Positions 31,707 through 38,515 of a DNA stretch of 64,000 nucleotides are shown piece by piece. Position 1 is the first letter of the stretch; each line of letters begins with the position of its first letter. Under the pieces are notes generated by a model. That model saw nothing but the letters and a program-made list of their open reading frames with translations, did no database searches and was not told where the DNA came from. The stretch comes from a virus. The stretch is taken from positions 62,001 through 126,000 of IMG/VR virus record IMGVR_UViG_3300032267_000607; one strand, given 5' to 3'. A program made the translations under genes and the position numbers.

Positions 31707-31811
31707 ATGACTCTTTTTGTTTATGAAGTAATAGTTCTTATTTTATCTGTTATTATGTTAGGAATATCTGTTTTTTATATGTTTAAAATTGACAAAGCAA
31801 AGAAAAAATAA
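31707..31811 (+). CDS. Very small single-span membrane protein
   Basis: This 34-residue ORF sits behind one of the strongest ribosome sites in the window (agaggaggg). It is almost entirely one membrane helix (VYEVIVLILSVIMLGISVFYMF) with a positively charged end (KIDKAKKK), N-out/C-in by the positive-inside rule. The strong initiation site argues that it is a real, well-expressed peptide, possibly a membrane-acting toxin or lysis regulator. Confidence 0.55.
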   Translation: MTLFVYEVIVLILSVIMLGISVFYMFKIDKAKKK

Positions 31812-31826
31812 TTATTATTTTATACT

Positions 31827-32402
31827 ATGAATATCTTTTACTTAGATAAAAATCCTAAAATTTGTGCGACAATGCACTGCGATAAACATGTAGTCAAAAT
31901 GATTATAGAGTATGCGCAGTTATTGTCAACTGCGCACCGAGTCCTAGACGGAACTTCAAACAACATCCTTACCAAATCAAAACGCAAATATACCACTTGG
32001 ATTCATCCAACTCCATTAATGGAATCTACATTGTATAAATCTACTATGAAGAATCATCCATCAGCTATATGGGTTCGTGAGAGTGTGTCACATTATGAGT
32101 ATTTGAAAGAATTATGGAAACATTTATCAGACGAATATACTCATCGTTATGGTAAGACACATAGCACTTATATCAAATTAAAAGATGTATTAAAATTAAA
32201 TCCAATCAACATACCTAATATTCCATTCAAAGATCCACCACCAGCAATGAGTAATTTTCCATTATGTATTGTACCAAATAATAGTCTTTACTCTTATTAT
32301 AATTATTACATAGTGGCAAAGAATTATTTTGCTAAATGGACTAATCGACCGATACCTGAATGGTACTCAACAGGGTTATCAACAAAGAAATTATATGCCT
32401 AA
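31827..32402 (+). CDS. Conserved phage/bacterial protein of unknown function
   Basis: This 191-residue protein opens with MNIFYLDKNPKICA, then MHCDKHVVKMIIEYAQLLST and AHRVLDGT. Later come KNHPSAIWVRESVSHYEYL, EYTHRYGKTHSTY, and a W.NRP.PEWY-like ending (KWTNRPIPEWY). I recall this set (MNIF.LD..P..AA..HCDKHVVKM...AQLLSTAH) from many phages, always unannotated. The conserved Cys, two Lys and several His suggest an enzyme, possibly acting on nucleic acid, but nothing is proven. Confidence 0.68.
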   Translation: MNIFYLDKNPKICATMHCDKHVVKMIIEYAQLLSTAHRVLDGTSNNILTKSKRKYTTWIHPTPLMESTLYKSTMKNHPSAIWVRESVSHYEYLKELWKHLSDEYTHRYGKTHSTYIKLKDVLKLNPINIPNIPFKDPPPAMSNFPLCIVPNNSLYSYYNYYIVAKNYFAKWTNRPIPEWYSTGLSTKKLYA

Positions 32403-32655
32403 TTATACATTTGAAAATAAAAAAACTAAAAAAGAATTTTCATTAACAATGAAAATGGATGAACTTGAATTATATTTAAAAGCAAATCCAGATGTTCAAC
32501 AAATATTTAATACATTTCCTGGAATTGCTGCACCATGGAACGTTGGAGGTGTGACTGGAAAAGCTACAAATGCAAAAAAAGGTTTTAAAGAGGTATTAAA
32601 TAGAATACACAAACGTACTCCTGGAAGTCGTTTAAATAAAACAACGGACATGTAA
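32395..32655 (+). CDS. Small conserved T4-like phage protein
   Basis: This 86-residue protein starts at the ATG overlapping the previous stop (MPNYTFENKKTKKEF); an earlier in-frame ATG lies inside the upstream gene. The opening MPNYTF and the PGI..P..VGG core with KKGFKEVLNRIHKRTPGSRLN match a short family I recall from T4-like cyanophages. It is not a zinc ribbon: there is no Cys. Unknown role, perhaps virion assembly. Confidence 0.62.
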   Translation: MPNYTFENKKTKKEFSLTMKMDELELYLKANPDVQQIFNTFPGIAAPWNVGGVTGKATNAKKGFKEVLNRIHKRTPGSRLNKTTDM

Positions 32656-32664
32656 GGATAAAAA

Positions 32665-33285
32665 ATGAGTATATTTACAGAAGAAAGATTAGGAAAAGCA
32701 TTATATTTAACAGATGCAAATACATTAACCAATTGGTATAATGCCTTACTCGATTCATTACCAGAAGATATGATTGAGAGTCCGAGTCGTATTGCTGGTT
32801 TCTTAGCACAAACATCACACGAGTCTGGTAAATATAAATTTTTAGCAGAAAATTTAAACTATTCTGATAAAGGTTTATTAAAAACATTCCCAAAATACTT
32901 TAATGAGAGTAATGTAATGGATTATGCTCGTAAGCCAGAAGCAATCGCAAATAGAGTTTATGCGAATCGTATGGGAAATGGTGATGAAGCATCAGGTGAT
33001 GGTTGGAGATATTGTGGAAGAGGACTTATACAATTGACAGGTAAGAATAACTATCAAGCATTTGCTAATAGTGAACAAATGAATATAGAAGAAGTTCCTG
33101 ATTATTTAATTACATATGTTGGTGCTGTAAGATCTGCTCTTTGGTTTTGGAATAAAAATAATTTAAATGACACAGCTGATCTCGGAGATTTACTAATGAT
33201 GACAAAGAAAATAAATGGAGGAACACATGGACTTGCTGAAAGAACAGCTGAATACAAAAGAATCCTTGAAATATATTCAGCCTAG
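32665..33285 (+). CDS. Endolysin, glycoside hydrolase family 19 (chitinase-like)
   Basis: This 206-residue protein degrades peptidoglycan (or chitin-like glycan). Catalytic glutamates are E53 (AQTSHESGKY) and E62 (FLAENLNYS). The substrate region ANRMGNGDEASGDGWRYCGR, followed by GLIQLTGKNNY, is a hallmark of GH19 phage endolysins. There is no signal peptide, so it needs a holin to cross the membrane. Spanin and holin candidates lie far away at 2.7-3.7 and 12.8 kb, so the lysis genes are dispersed. Confidence 0.88.
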   Translation: MSIFTEERLGKALYLTDANTLTNWYNALLDSLPEDMIESPSRIAGFLAQTSHESGKYKFLAENLNYSDKGLLKTFPKYFNESNVMDYARKPEAIANRVYANRMGNGDEASGDGWRYCGRGLIQLTGKNNYQAFANSEQMNIEEVPDYLITYVGAVRSALWFWNKNNLNDTADLGDLLMMTKKINGGTHGLAERTAEYKRILEIYSA

Positions 33286-33967
33286 CAAAAGGTTCACTCA
33301 TCTTTCAATTGAGTTTCCTAAGTTAGAAAGAATAGATTCTGCTGGGAGTAGAGTTTATAAAACACCAACAGGAAATCTATATCCTTCAGTGACAAGCATC
33401 ACATCATTACAAAATAGATCAAGTATTATTGAATGGAGGACTAGAGTAGGAAATACTGAAGCAAATCGTATATCAAAACAAGCATCATCACGTGGTACTT
33501 TAATTCATAAATGGTCTGAAAAGTATTTACTTAATGATGGATTTGAATATGATACAGAAGATTTAGTAGAAACAACTTTGTCTCAAGATTTTACTAATTT
33601 TATGCCAGTGTTAAATGAAATTGATAATATAATGGCACTTGAAACACCTTTATATTCTCATGAATTACAATGTGCTGGTACAGTTGATTGTATAGCTACA
33701 TTTAAGAATAAAGTTTCTTTAATTGATTTTAAAACAGCATCAAGACCAAAAGAAAAGAAATGGATTCAAAACTACTTTATGCAAGCATCAGCATACGCAC
33801 ATATGTTTAAAGAATTAAAAGGACAACCTATACAACAAACTGTATTATTGTTTTTAGTAGATGGTGGTGAAACACAAATATTCACTGAGAATCCAAATAG
33901 TCATCTTGAGATGTTTAGATTTTATAGAGAACAATATAGAAAAGAAAATGAATTGGCAGTCGAATAA
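33227..33967 (+). CDS. PD-(D/E)XK exonuclease, RecB/Cas4-like
   Basis: This 246-residue nuclease-type protein has its active site visible as AGTVDCIATF (Asp), followed by VSLIDFKTAS (D-x-K) and the QAS.Y motif (YFMQASAYAHM), the set seen in RecB-family exonucleases. The N-terminal half contains YPSVTSIT, then SSIIEWRTRVGN and GTLIHKWSE (His of motif I). The start is the ATG 5 nt behind TGGAGG inside the endolysin gene, overlapping it by 59 nt. The role is DNA processing or recombination, common in T4-like marine phages. Confidence 0.82.
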   Translation: MDLLKEQLNTKESLKYIQPSKRFTHLSIEFPKLERIDSAGSRVYKTPTGNLYPSVTSITSLQNRSSIIEWRTRVGNTEANRISKQASSRGTLIHKWSEKYLLNDGFEYDTEDLVETTLSQDFTNFMPVLNEIDNIMALETPLYSHELQCAGTVDCIATFKNKVSLIDFKTASRPKEKKWIQNYFMQASAYAHMFKELKGQPIQQTVLLFLVDGGETQIFTENPNSHLEMFRFYREQYRKENELAVE

Positions 33968-34130
33968 AGGATTCGTCGCAAAAGAGTATAAAGCATTTGG
34001 TGAAAATGCATGGGGTCAAAAAGTATTTGTAATTAAGTATAAGGGATTTTCTAATGTCACAGTAGAGAATGATTTTAACCAATGGATAAAAGAAGTAGAT
34101 GACCTCGCAATTGAAAAGAAAACAAAATAA
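33948..34130 (+). CDS. Small hypothetical protein
   Basis: This 60-residue protein starts at the ATG within the end of the exonuclease gene (20-nt overlap). It is aromatic and basic (NWQSNKGFVAKEYKAFGENA, QKVFVIKYKGFSN) with a helical end. No family is recognised; it could be a small partner of the exonuclease. Confidence 0.5.
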   Translation: MNWQSNKGFVAKEYKAFGENAWGQKVFVIKYKGFSNVTVENDFNQWIKEVDDLAIEKKTK

Positions 34131-34212
34131 AACATTTAAATCTCCTTTTTTAAGTGGAAGTGATATGAAACATGTACGAACTAAAAGAAATAAGTCCAGC
34201 AGAAAATCTTAA
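34099..34212 (+). CDS. Possible small basic ORF overlapping two genes
   Basis: This 37-residue ORF overlaps the previous gene by 32 nt and the aminotransferase by 41 nt. It is strongly basic (QLKRKQNKTFKSPF, MKHVRTKRNKSSRKS). It is the only reading that fills the 41-nt gap between the two larger genes. There is no clear ribosome site, so it may be chance. Confidence 0.22.
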   Translation: MTSQLKRKQNKTFKSPFLSGSDMKHVRTKRNKSSRKS

Positions 34213-35392
34213 GAGAGTTATTAAGACTGATGGATATTGGGTACATTACGAGAATCGTACTAACTTAGAAGTACAGTCTGGTAATTGTTCGTTCACATTA
34301 GGTTATAATCATAAAGAATTAAAGAGTCTATTACCAACGAATGAGATTGATTTTCTTCGTGGTAATAGTGGTGAGTCCGCAGAGCCTGTTGATCGTTTAA
34401 GTGAAACACTAACAAAAGAAGCTGGTATGGATGGCATCGCCTATGCTGTATCTGGTTCAGATGGTAATGAGTGTGCTTTTTATATTAATGATTTATATTG
34501 GACTAATAAAGGTGAACCGAATCGAAGATATATAATTTCAATACCACCTTGTTATCATGGAACTACAGTTGTTTGTCGAAGTGCAAATAATGATATCGTA
34601 GAGAAAAGACAGAGTCGTTTTGTACCGATACGTGGAAGAACTTGGTACACAACAGAAGATAGTATTGCGAACGAAACAAATGTACTCGAACAAATAATCG
34701 AAACATTTAAGAGTCGTAATGATATTGGTGCTATTTTAATTGAGAGTTATCCATGGAATAAAACAATTGCTCCATGGAGTCATAACTTCTATCAACTACT
34801 ACGTGCAACTGCTACGTTATATGGTGCAAATTTAATCGTAGATGATATTGCAGGTTATGGTGGTAAGATAGGAACACTCTTTACTCATACAGCTTATAAT
34901 ATAAAACCTGATATGGTGACAATTGGTAAAGCACTTACAAATGGACTAATACCATTATCAGCTTGTTTAATTAATGATAAAGTATTGAAACAAGTAAAGA
35001 CTACATTTAATTGGGGGCATACTTGGCAACCGAATATGTATGGTGTGCGAGTAGCGAATCGTTGTATAGAGTTAATCAAAGAACGAATGGCATACTCGAA
35101 AGTAATCGAAAAGAATTTAAACGATATAGGTGATCGTTTAAAGAGTAAAGGACTCGTGAGAAACGTAATTGGGAATGGAGTATGGAAGTCTTTTGTACCA
35201 GAACCAAATCCAATACCAATCTCGTTAGCTGAGATTGATAAAGCAGGAATGTCAGCAACAACGAACGAGAATACAATTAAGACAATTATACCACTAATTG
35301 CTGATGATATATACTTTGAAGAATTAGAAAAGCGATTAGAGGTTTGCTTTACAAATATAAAAGAACAAAGAACACAAGGACTATTGATATGA
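34172..35392 (+). CDS. Class-III PLP-dependent aminotransferase (copy 2)
   Basis: This 406-residue diverged paralogue of the 13.8-kb gene also starts MYEL. Matching elements are LEVQSGNCSFTLGY, LRGNSGES, VSGSDGNECAF, CYHGTT, VDDIAGYGGK (cofactor Asp at 224) and the Schiff-base K253 in MVTIGKALTNGLIPL. The pairing SGN.(S)FTLGY and RGN.GES between copies shows a common origin. The copies differ strongly elsewhere, so they may take different substrates or form a heterodimer. Ribosome site ggaag; its stop overlaps the next start. Confidence 0.83.
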   Translation: MYELKEISPAENLKRVIKTDGYWVHYENRTNLEVQSGNCSFTLGYNHKELKSLLPTNEIDFLRGNSGESAEPVDRLSETLTKEAGMDGIAYAVSGSDGNECAFYINDLYWTNKGEPNRRYIISIPPCYHGTTVVCRSANNDIVEKRQSRFVPIRGRTWYTTEDSIANETNVLEQIIETFKSRNDIGAILIESYPWNKTIAPWSHNFYQLLRATATLYGANLIVDDIAGYGGKIGTLFTHTAYNIKPDMVTIGKALTNGLIPLSACLINDKVLKQVKTTFNWGHTWQPNMYGVRVANRCIELIKERMAYSKVIEKNLNDIGDRLKSKGLVRNVIGNGVWKSFVPEPNPIPISLAEIDKAGMSATTNENTIKTIIPLIADDIYFEELEKRLEVCFTNIKEQRTQGLLI

Positions 35393-35874
35393 ACGATAAA
35401 CAATCTGCAGAAAAAACTACATATTTTCAATCAGAAAATGAAATACCTGATTGGTATATAAACTATGCTGAAGGAACACCTGCATTTGCAGAGTACTTTA
35501 AACTTCAACTTCTTAAATTTGAACAGTTTGAAGATCAATCACTTTTAAACACTGTTGCTCTTACAGTTGCAACTGTAAACAATTCAAAAGATCTAATGCA
35601 TGATATAAGTCAAACGATGTTTGATAGAAATTTCGTGTATAGTCGAGATATGGTAATGGGAGCAATCGCTGAGTGCTTAAATGACTATGCATTAATCGAT
35701 AAGAATTATATACTAGGAGAAGATACCGATGAAGCGAGAGTTCGAATGACTGTTGCAATATTAAGAGGTATGCCTAAATCGTTATTCCTTGATTGGAACG
35801 AAACAAGAACAGAAGAAGAGCATAAAATACGTGCGATTATTGGTATAGTTGACGTTATAAGCAAAATCATCTAA
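35389..35874 (+). CDS. Hypothetical protein
   Basis: This 161-residue acidic, helical protein is coupled by ATGA to the aminotransferase; a longer reading upstream would overlap it by 49 nt. Segments include YINYAEGTPAFAEYFKLQLL, AIAECLNDYALIDKNYILG and EEEHKIRAIIGIVDVISK. No family is recognised. Confidence 0.55.
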   Translation: MNDKQSAEKTTYFQSENEIPDWYINYAEGTPAFAEYFKLQLLKFEQFEDQSLLNTVALTVATVNNSKDLMHDISQTMFDRNFVYSRDMVMGAIAECLNDYALIDKNYILGEDTDEARVRMTVAILRGMPKSLFLDWNETRTEEEHKIRAIIGIVDVISKII

Positions 35875-36073
35875 ACCACTCTCAAAACACGTTAAAATAG
35901 GTTTAAACCCTATTCTATAATGAGAGTGAACTATTCTAAACCATTGATTTATATAGCTTATTTTTTACTACCTTTGGTTTAAAAAGCTTTACTTTTAAGA
36001 ATTTTTAAGGTATAATATACCTAAATAACATATAAGATTTGTTCTTATTCTTCTTCCCAAGAAGTTTAAGATT
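35875..36073 (+). other. Intergenic region (199 nt)
   Basis: It contains an imperfect inverted repeat (AATAGG...CCTATT around TTTAAA) near its start, the family early promoter at 35,988, and a CTAAATA just behind that promoter. I see no ORF in it. It divides the metabolic region from the early-type gene region. Confidence 0.6.
35988..36016 (+). promoter_or_regulatory. Sigma70-like early promoter
   Basis: TTTACT, 17-bp spacer, then TATAAT. The spacer ends TAAGG rather than ATAG. The predicted leader is about 50 nt and runs to a GTG start. Confidence 0.7.
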
Positions 36074-36421
36074 GTGAACTATATTGATGAAAAAACTATG
36101 AAGCCATATAATCGAAACTTTCGAAGCACAAAAGACTTCAAGTCAAACGACAAAAGAAATAGATTTGACTCGCCAAAGAAAACTTATTCAACACCTCATT
36201 ACGAGCGTCCAAAAGAAACTGGTCTTGAAGTATTGGTTGAGAATGATAATATTGAAAAGGCAATCCGAAGACTTAAAAAGAAAGTTGATCGCGAGGGTTT
36301 GATCCGTGAGATAAGAGATCGAGCCACTTATAGCAAACCATCAGAGAAACGTAAGATTGCAGCACAGAACGCAAGAGATCGTTGGCTGAAATATAAACGT
36401 GACCGAGATCGTTTGATTTAA
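36074..36421 (+). CDS. Small basic protein, GTG start
   Basis: This 115-residue protein is very rich in Arg/Lys (KPYNRNFRSTKDFKSNDKRN, KAIRRLKKKVDREGLIREIR, RDRWLKYKRDRDRL). The GTG start gives NYIDEKT before an internal ATG (8 codons in) that could also serve. It is the first gene behind an early promoter. The composition suggests RNA or DNA binding, perhaps a ribosome-associated or early takeover protein; some resemblance to a mitochondrial-type S21 basic helix protein (RRLKKK..REGL..E.R) is noted but uncertain. Confidence 0.6.
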   Translation: MNYIDEKTMKPYNRNFRSTKDFKSNDKRNRFDSPKKTYSTPHYERPKETGLEVLVENDNIEKAIRRLKKKVDREGLIREIRDRATYSKPSEKRKIAAQNARDRWLKYKRDRDRLI

Positions 36422-36462
36422 AATAAAACCTAATATAATCTAATTCGAAAGGAAAAGAGTAT

Positions 36463-37056
36463 ATGAAAAGTTTGAATTTACAGGATGTGGGTAGGCGAGT
36501 GCGTCTCGCTATATTCCTCCTAATCCTATTACCATTCCTAATTATTCCAAGCATTACTACTTCAGCAGACGAAGAGTCACCTGAGTTTATTTGCTTAGTT
36601 GAGAACATTTACTTTGAGAGTAAAGGTGAATCAATGCGAGGAAAGATCGCTGTTGGAGTTGTCACTCTGAATCGTCTCAAAGATTCTCGATACCCTAAAA
36701 CAATCTGCGAGGTTGTAAAGCAGGGTCCAGTAAGAGAATCTTGGAAAACAAGACAAGATCCCAATCTTACAGCCGACCAACGTTTATACAATCCAGTCCG
36801 TCATCGTTGCCAATTCTCTTGGTGGTGTGATGGATATAAAGAACGGATTAAGTATGATGAAAACTGGATCGATTCAGTGCGAGCAGCAAAGTCTGCTCTG
36901 ACTGGTAAGTACGATGATCTAGTGGATGGAGCAACACATTACCATGCTGTCTATGTGACACCTGAATGGGCGAATCGTTTAAGATTCATCGTTCAGATTG
37001 ATAATCATAAATTCTATGAATACCCAAAAACTTCCAAAGTCGCAAGTCTATTCTAA
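36463..37056 (+). CDS. Cell-wall hydrolase, SleB/CwlJ family (hydrolase_2)
   Basis: This 197-residue protein has a clear signal or anchor segment (residues 14-33, LAIFLLILLPFLIIPSITTS). The catalytic domain follows: CLVENIYFESKGES with the catalytic Glu, KIAVGVVTLNRL, CQFSWWCDG, then THYHAVYVTPEWA and IDNHKFYEY. SleB-type enzymes are lytic transglycosylases/amidases of peptidoglycan. With a Sec signal it could reach the periplasm without a holin, unlike the GH19 enzyme. Ribosome site cgaaaggaa; terminator directly after the stop. Confidence 0.85.
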   Translation: MKSLNLQDVGRRVRLAIFLLILLPFLIIPSITTSADEESPEFICLVENIYFESKGESMRGKIAVGVVTLNRLKDSRYPKTICEVVKQGPVRESWKTRQDPNLTADQRLYNPVRHRCQFSWWCDGYKERIKYDENWIDSVRAAKSALTGKYDDLVDGATHYHAVYVTPEWANRLRFIVQIDNHKFYEYPKTSKVASLF

Positions 37057-37060
37057 ATCC

Positions 37061-37093
37061 AAAGGCACTCATCCTTCTCAACCGAGTGCCTTT
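37061..37093 (+). terminator. Rho-independent terminator after the SleB-type gene
   Basis: AAAGGCACTC pairs perfectly with GAGTGCCTTT around a 13-nt loop, directly after the stop. Because the arms are flanked by A's and T's it could act in both directions. Confidence 0.85.
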
Positions 37094-37152
37094 GCAACCC
37101 TCGCATCCCTCTCTCCTATATACTTAAATCTAACCAGAGCGTCGTCGTTTTT

Positions 37153-37326
37153 ATGAAAAGAACTGCAATCTGCTCAATCTGCGGAATTACTGCATACGTT
37201 CCAATCTCAAGATCATTACTCGCACTCTTACAATTTAACTGTAATTCGAAGCATGCTGAAAGATTCGGAGTCTGTGAATTTAAGCTTACAAAGAAGACTC
37301 AGAAGAGAAAGGTTTCGGGCACCTAG
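37153..37326 (+). CDS. Small cysteine-containing protein overlapping tRNA-Val
   Basis: This 57-residue ORF has C-S-I-C-G near the N-terminus and two further Cys (FNCNS, FGVCEF), a possible zinc site, then a basic end (LTKKTQKRK). The last 10 nt including the stop lie inside the tRNA-Val gene. The four-Cys pattern makes it more than a random ORF, but there is no clear ribosome site. Confidence 0.4.
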   Translation: MKRTAICSICGITAYVPISRSLLALLQFNCNSKHAERFGVCEFKLTKKTQKRKVSGT

Positions 37327-37391
37327 TTCATTGGTAGAACACGTGGTCGACATCCACGGGGTGGCAGGTTCGATTCCTGCGGTGCCCACCA
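37317..37391 (+). tRNA. tRNA-Val (anticodon GAC)
   Basis: The 75-nt cloverleaf has acceptor GGGCACC/GGTGCCC, anticodon stem CGTGG/CCACG with loop TCGACAT (GAC), T stem GCAGG/CCTGC with loop TTCGATT, discriminator A and encoded CCA. It reads GUC/GUU. One base separates it from tRNA-Thr. Confidence 0.94.
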
Positions 37392-37392
37392 T

Positions 37393-37468
37393 GCCCTAAT
37401 AGCTCAATTGGTAGAGCAACTGATTTGTAATCAGTAGGTTGGGAGTTCAAGTCTTCCTTAGGGCACCA
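37393..37468 (+). tRNA. tRNA-Thr (anticodon TGT)
   Basis: The 76-nt cloverleaf has acceptor GCCCTAA/TTAGGGC, anticodon stem ACTGA/TCAGT with loop TTTGTAA (TGT), T stem GGGAG/CTTCC (one G-U pair) and encoded ACCA end. It reads ACA, a favoured Thr codon in this AT-rich genome. It must be processed from a shared precursor with tRNA-Val. Confidence 0.94.
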
Positions 37469-37600
37469 AATTCTTGGAAACGGATGATTTGGTGTTAAAA
37501 AGCAAGGAAATACGATGCTGAACCTCACGAACGACACACAGCGACATTCTCCTCGCATTCCTTCGCGCAGACCCAGACACTCCCACACTCCCCTTCGAAA

Positions 37601-37614
37601 CACTAGATCTAGTG
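37601..37614. repeat. Perfect 14-bp palindrome
   Basis: CACTAGATCTAGTG, in the C-rich region after the tRNA genes. It could be a dimeric protein's binding site, a hairpin, or a recombination site core. Confidence 0.6.
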
Positions 37615-37659
37615 GGTACTCTTTTCGTTCTCTCTAAAACCATGTAAATAAATTCAGTT

Positions 37660-37681
37660 TTCGCCTTAATTTCGCCTTAAT
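37660..37681 (+). repeat. Tandem 11-bp direct repeat overlapping a promoter
   Basis: Two perfect copies of TTCGCCTTAAT lie end to end, covering the -35 position of the following promoter. Repeat spacing of 11 bp puts both copies on the same helix face, as expected for an operator. Confidence 0.6.
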
Positions 37682-37694
37682 TGTAGGGTATAAT
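37666..37694 (+). promoter_or_regulatory. Sigma70-like promoter with weak -35
   Basis: TTAATT, 17-bp spacer, TATAAT. The -35 is poorer than in the other family members and lies in the tandem repeat, so it may need an activator or be repressed there. Confidence 0.5.
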
Positions 37695-37727
37695 ATTCGT
37701 ATGAAAACAAATAAAAAGGAAATAAGT

Positions 37728-37916
37728 ATGACTGATACGTTTTGGAAACTAACTTACTCGGATGGTGAAATTGAATATACTGAATTCGCTCCCTATTCGA
37801 ATAAGTCTTATTATGAGTATGAGCGTCTTGAAAGTGTTGGAAATCCTGTGATTCGATTTGAACTAGTTCGTGCTGATAAATCGAATAATGATTTAAGATT
37901 TGTGAGTGTTGCTTAA
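37728..37916 (+). CDS. Small hypothetical protein
   Basis: This 62-residue protein starts at the ATG behind aaaaaggaaataagt. An in-frame ATG 27 nt upstream lies at the predicted transcription start and would be leaderless, adding MKTNKKEIS. The body is acidic and aromatic (TDTFWKLTYSDGEIEYTEF, KSYYEYERLESVGNPVIRFE). Its stop overlaps the next start (TAATG). No family is recognised. Confidence 0.55.
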   Translation: MTDTFWKLTYSDGEIEYTEFAPYSNKSYYEYERLESVGNPVIRFELVRADKSNNDLRFVSVA

Positions 37917-38023
37917 TGAAAAACTTTATAAATGAATCTTGGGTTGCTGTGCTAGTATTGGTGGCATTGATTGCTGCTGGTTATGGTGCAATGCATTTAA
38001 TTCTATACTTCGGAGGATACTAA
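37916..38023 (+). CDS. Very small membrane peptide
   Basis: This 35-residue ORF is coupled by TAATG at both ends. It consists of one membrane helix (SWVAVLVLVALIAAGYGAMHLILYF) with short polar ends. It contains GYG-type small residues that favour helix packing. Coupling on both sides argues for translation; role unknown. Confidence 0.5.
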   Translation: MKNFINESWVAVLVLVALIAAGYGAMHLILYFGGY

Positions 38024-38199
38024 TGAAAACGAGAGAACTTTGGCTTGACTTCGAAACATGGTTGGAAAGAAATTATAATAGGAATGTGTCGGATCTATCC
38101 TGGAATGCATATGTTTTATTAAGTAAAGAATATAATTCTGAAAGATTGTCTACTCGAAAGTACGAGACAAGGACAGAGAAAGGAATAGCGAATGATTAA
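38023..38199 (+). CDS. Small hypothetical protein
   Basis: This 58-residue charged helical protein (TRELWLDFETWLERNYNRN, SERLSTRKYETRTEKG) starts at the ATG of a TAATG overlap with aggagg upstream. It overlaps the next gene by 8 nt. The family is unknown. Confidence 0.52.
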   Translation: MKTRELWLDFETWLERNYNRNVSDLSWNAYVLLSKEYNSERLSTRKYETRTEKGIAND

Positions 38200-38515
38200 A
38201 ACTGCATTATATTTAAATAAAGAGAATATGCATCAATCAGTGTATAAATTCACTGGTAAATACGAACTCGTAGTGGAACAGGAAATACTCGCTTCTTCGA
38301 GAGATGAAGCATTTGAACTGTATTTAAAAGAGGGTGGATTAAACTACTCGAGAATAACATCGGATTTGACCGAAAACTCTCCGAGAATCGAAACTACTTA
38401 TATTGATGCGATGACACCAGAGATGGAGATTAAGTATGTCGGAACTGTGGTGGCTTCGAGAGATGACGAGAACGAAGTGGAACTCGAGAATGCGTTAGGA
38501 GGATATAGTGGCTAA
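38192..38515 (+). CDS. Hypothetical protein
   Basis: This 107-residue acidic, beta-rich protein (YKFTGKYELVVEQEILASSR, YIDAMTPEMEIKYVGTVV, DDENEVELEN) resembles small adaptor or inhibitor proteins in composition only. It overlaps both neighbours by 8 nt, part of a string of small early-type genes. Confidence 0.52.
   Translation: MIKTALYLNKENMHQSVYKFTGKYELVVEQEILASSRDEAFELYLKEGGLNYSRITSDLTENSPRIETTYIDAMTPEMEIKYVGTVVASRDDENEVELENALGGYSG

Larger units (their letters stand above)
37469..37700 (+). other. Non-coding region after the tRNA pair
   Basis: About 230 nt without a credible plus-strand gene. The first 170 nt are visibly richer in C/G (CACGAACGACACACAGCGAC, CTCGCATTCCTTCGCGCAGA) than surrounding DNA and contain a perfect 14-bp palindrome. 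The last 40 nt hold an 11-bp tandem repeat and a -10 box. The region could hold a structured RNA, a processing site or a recombination remnant behind the tRNAs. Confidence 0.5.

Noticed and set aside
13299-35392. Known natural-product cluster (e.g. guanidine-toxin type, because of amidinotransferase plus oxygenases)
   Set aside because: No modular synthase, carrier protein or matching gene order; only the general enzyme classes coincide.
35916-35921. TATAAT as a second promoter before the 36-kb gene
   Set aside because: No acceptable -35 at 16-18 bp; the promoter 70 bp downstream is far better.
36434-36439. TATAAT upstream of the SleB-type gene
   Set aside because: The nearest -35-like TTGATT is only 15 bp away and lies in coding sequence; not in the promoter family.
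37328-37643. Two minus-strand ORFs covering the tRNA-Val/tRNA-Thr genes
   Set aside because: They are antisense translations of tRNA sequence, a well-known false gene type; the cloverleaves are complete on the plus strand.
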